This document shows, piece after piece, positions 63,945-64,000 of a stretch of DNA of 64,000 nt. Both the position numbers and the translations under genes were made by a program. Position 1 is the first letter of the stretch. Each line of letters begins with the position of its first letter. The notes below the pieces were generated by a model. The model had not been told where the DNA came from. It did not search any database and saw only the letters and a program-made list of their open reading frames with translations. The DNA is from Rhodoferax sp. (GTDB lineage: Bacteria; Pseudomonadota; Gammaproteobacteria; Burkholderiales; Burkholderiaceae_C): the NCBI GenBank assembly GCA_029865845.1, contig JARXAM010000027.1, forward strand, positions 1 to 64,000. The letters are read 5' to 3'.

Positions 63945-64000
63945 CGCCTCGACCGGCTTGCCAGTGTGGATGCGGGCGGCCCGGTTGGCGAAGGTGGCCA

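Noticed and set aside
1-64000. CRISPR array, prophage or replication origin
   Set aside because: No regularly spaced direct repeats, phage structural or integrase genes, or DnaA-box clusters were seen. The only tandem repeats are short (7 and 11-12 bp).

Overview
The window reads as a chromosomal segment of a betaproteobacterium of the order Burkholderiales, most likely a Comamonadaceae member close to Rhodoferax or a related genus. This is inferred from gene order (rpsO-pnp, a quinone oxidoreductase, tpiA-secG-tRNA-Leu-nuoA to nuoN, then a DUF2818 protein, a Nudix hydrolase and a DUF1178 protein), from protein types such as DUF2917, and from high G+C with dense, often overlapping genes. No single gene here fixes the species.

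Region by region. 1-120: the end of an insertion-sequence-like element, with the start of a transposase-like gene leaving on the minus strand. 121-5063: rpsO, an intrinsic terminator, the pnp leader and pnp, a zinc-free quinone oxidoreductase, tpiA and secG. 5181-5265: tRNA-Leu(GAG). 5330-21070: all fourteen nuo genes of respiratory complex I in one operon, followed by DUF2818, Nudix and DUF1178 genes. 21099-25028 (minus): glutamate dehydrogenase, two small coiled-coil proteins and an ABC exporter. 25203-28871: an epoxide-hydrolase-like enzyme, an AttH/CrtC lipocalin with a LysR regulator, and a DUF2917 protein. 28894-33497: a LacI-family regulator divergent from gluconokinase and a complete TRAP transporter, with two matching operator palindromes in and near the divergent gap. 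33526-36210: a large FtsX-type permease. 36555-41725: a 7TM histidine kinase, an FAD-linked oxidase, a C92-type (YiiX-like) papain-fold protein and a NarL-type response regulator. 41726-42306: a decayed stretch with an orphan operator-like palindrome and a fragment of the FtsX permease gene. 42307-44755: an operon of a saccharopine-dehydrogenase-like protein, an SRPBCC protein and two membrane proteins. 44791-48239: a TPP riboswitch and the thiamine ABC importer thiBPQ. 48246-52600 (minus): LolD-like ATPase, miaA, a MATE pump, then a glycerophosphodiester phosphodiesterase lipoprotein. 52842-56600: a DEAD-box helicase, apaH and a CBS-domain CNNM protein. 56932-64000: a dense cluster of histidine kinases and response regulators.

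How the parts work together. The first 20 kb is core housekeeping: RNA turnover, translation, glycolysis, secretion and respiration. The gluconokinase/TRAP/LacI block is a self-contained sugar-acid uptake and phosphorylation unit under local repression. The riboswitch-thiBPQ unit imports thiamine. Less conventional material lies in three places. First, the kinase/oxidase/peptidase/regulator module at 36.5-41.8 kb has matching 18-bp inverted repeats upstream of both the kinase and the regulator gene. Second, the cluster from 56.9 kb holds two response regulators of inverted architecture (MerR/excisionase-like DNA-binding domain first, receiver second) flanking a histidine kinase. Third, the ATPase, the permease and the lipocalin of what resembles an AttEFGH-type export system are scattered over 22 kb, with a decayed permease copy between them.
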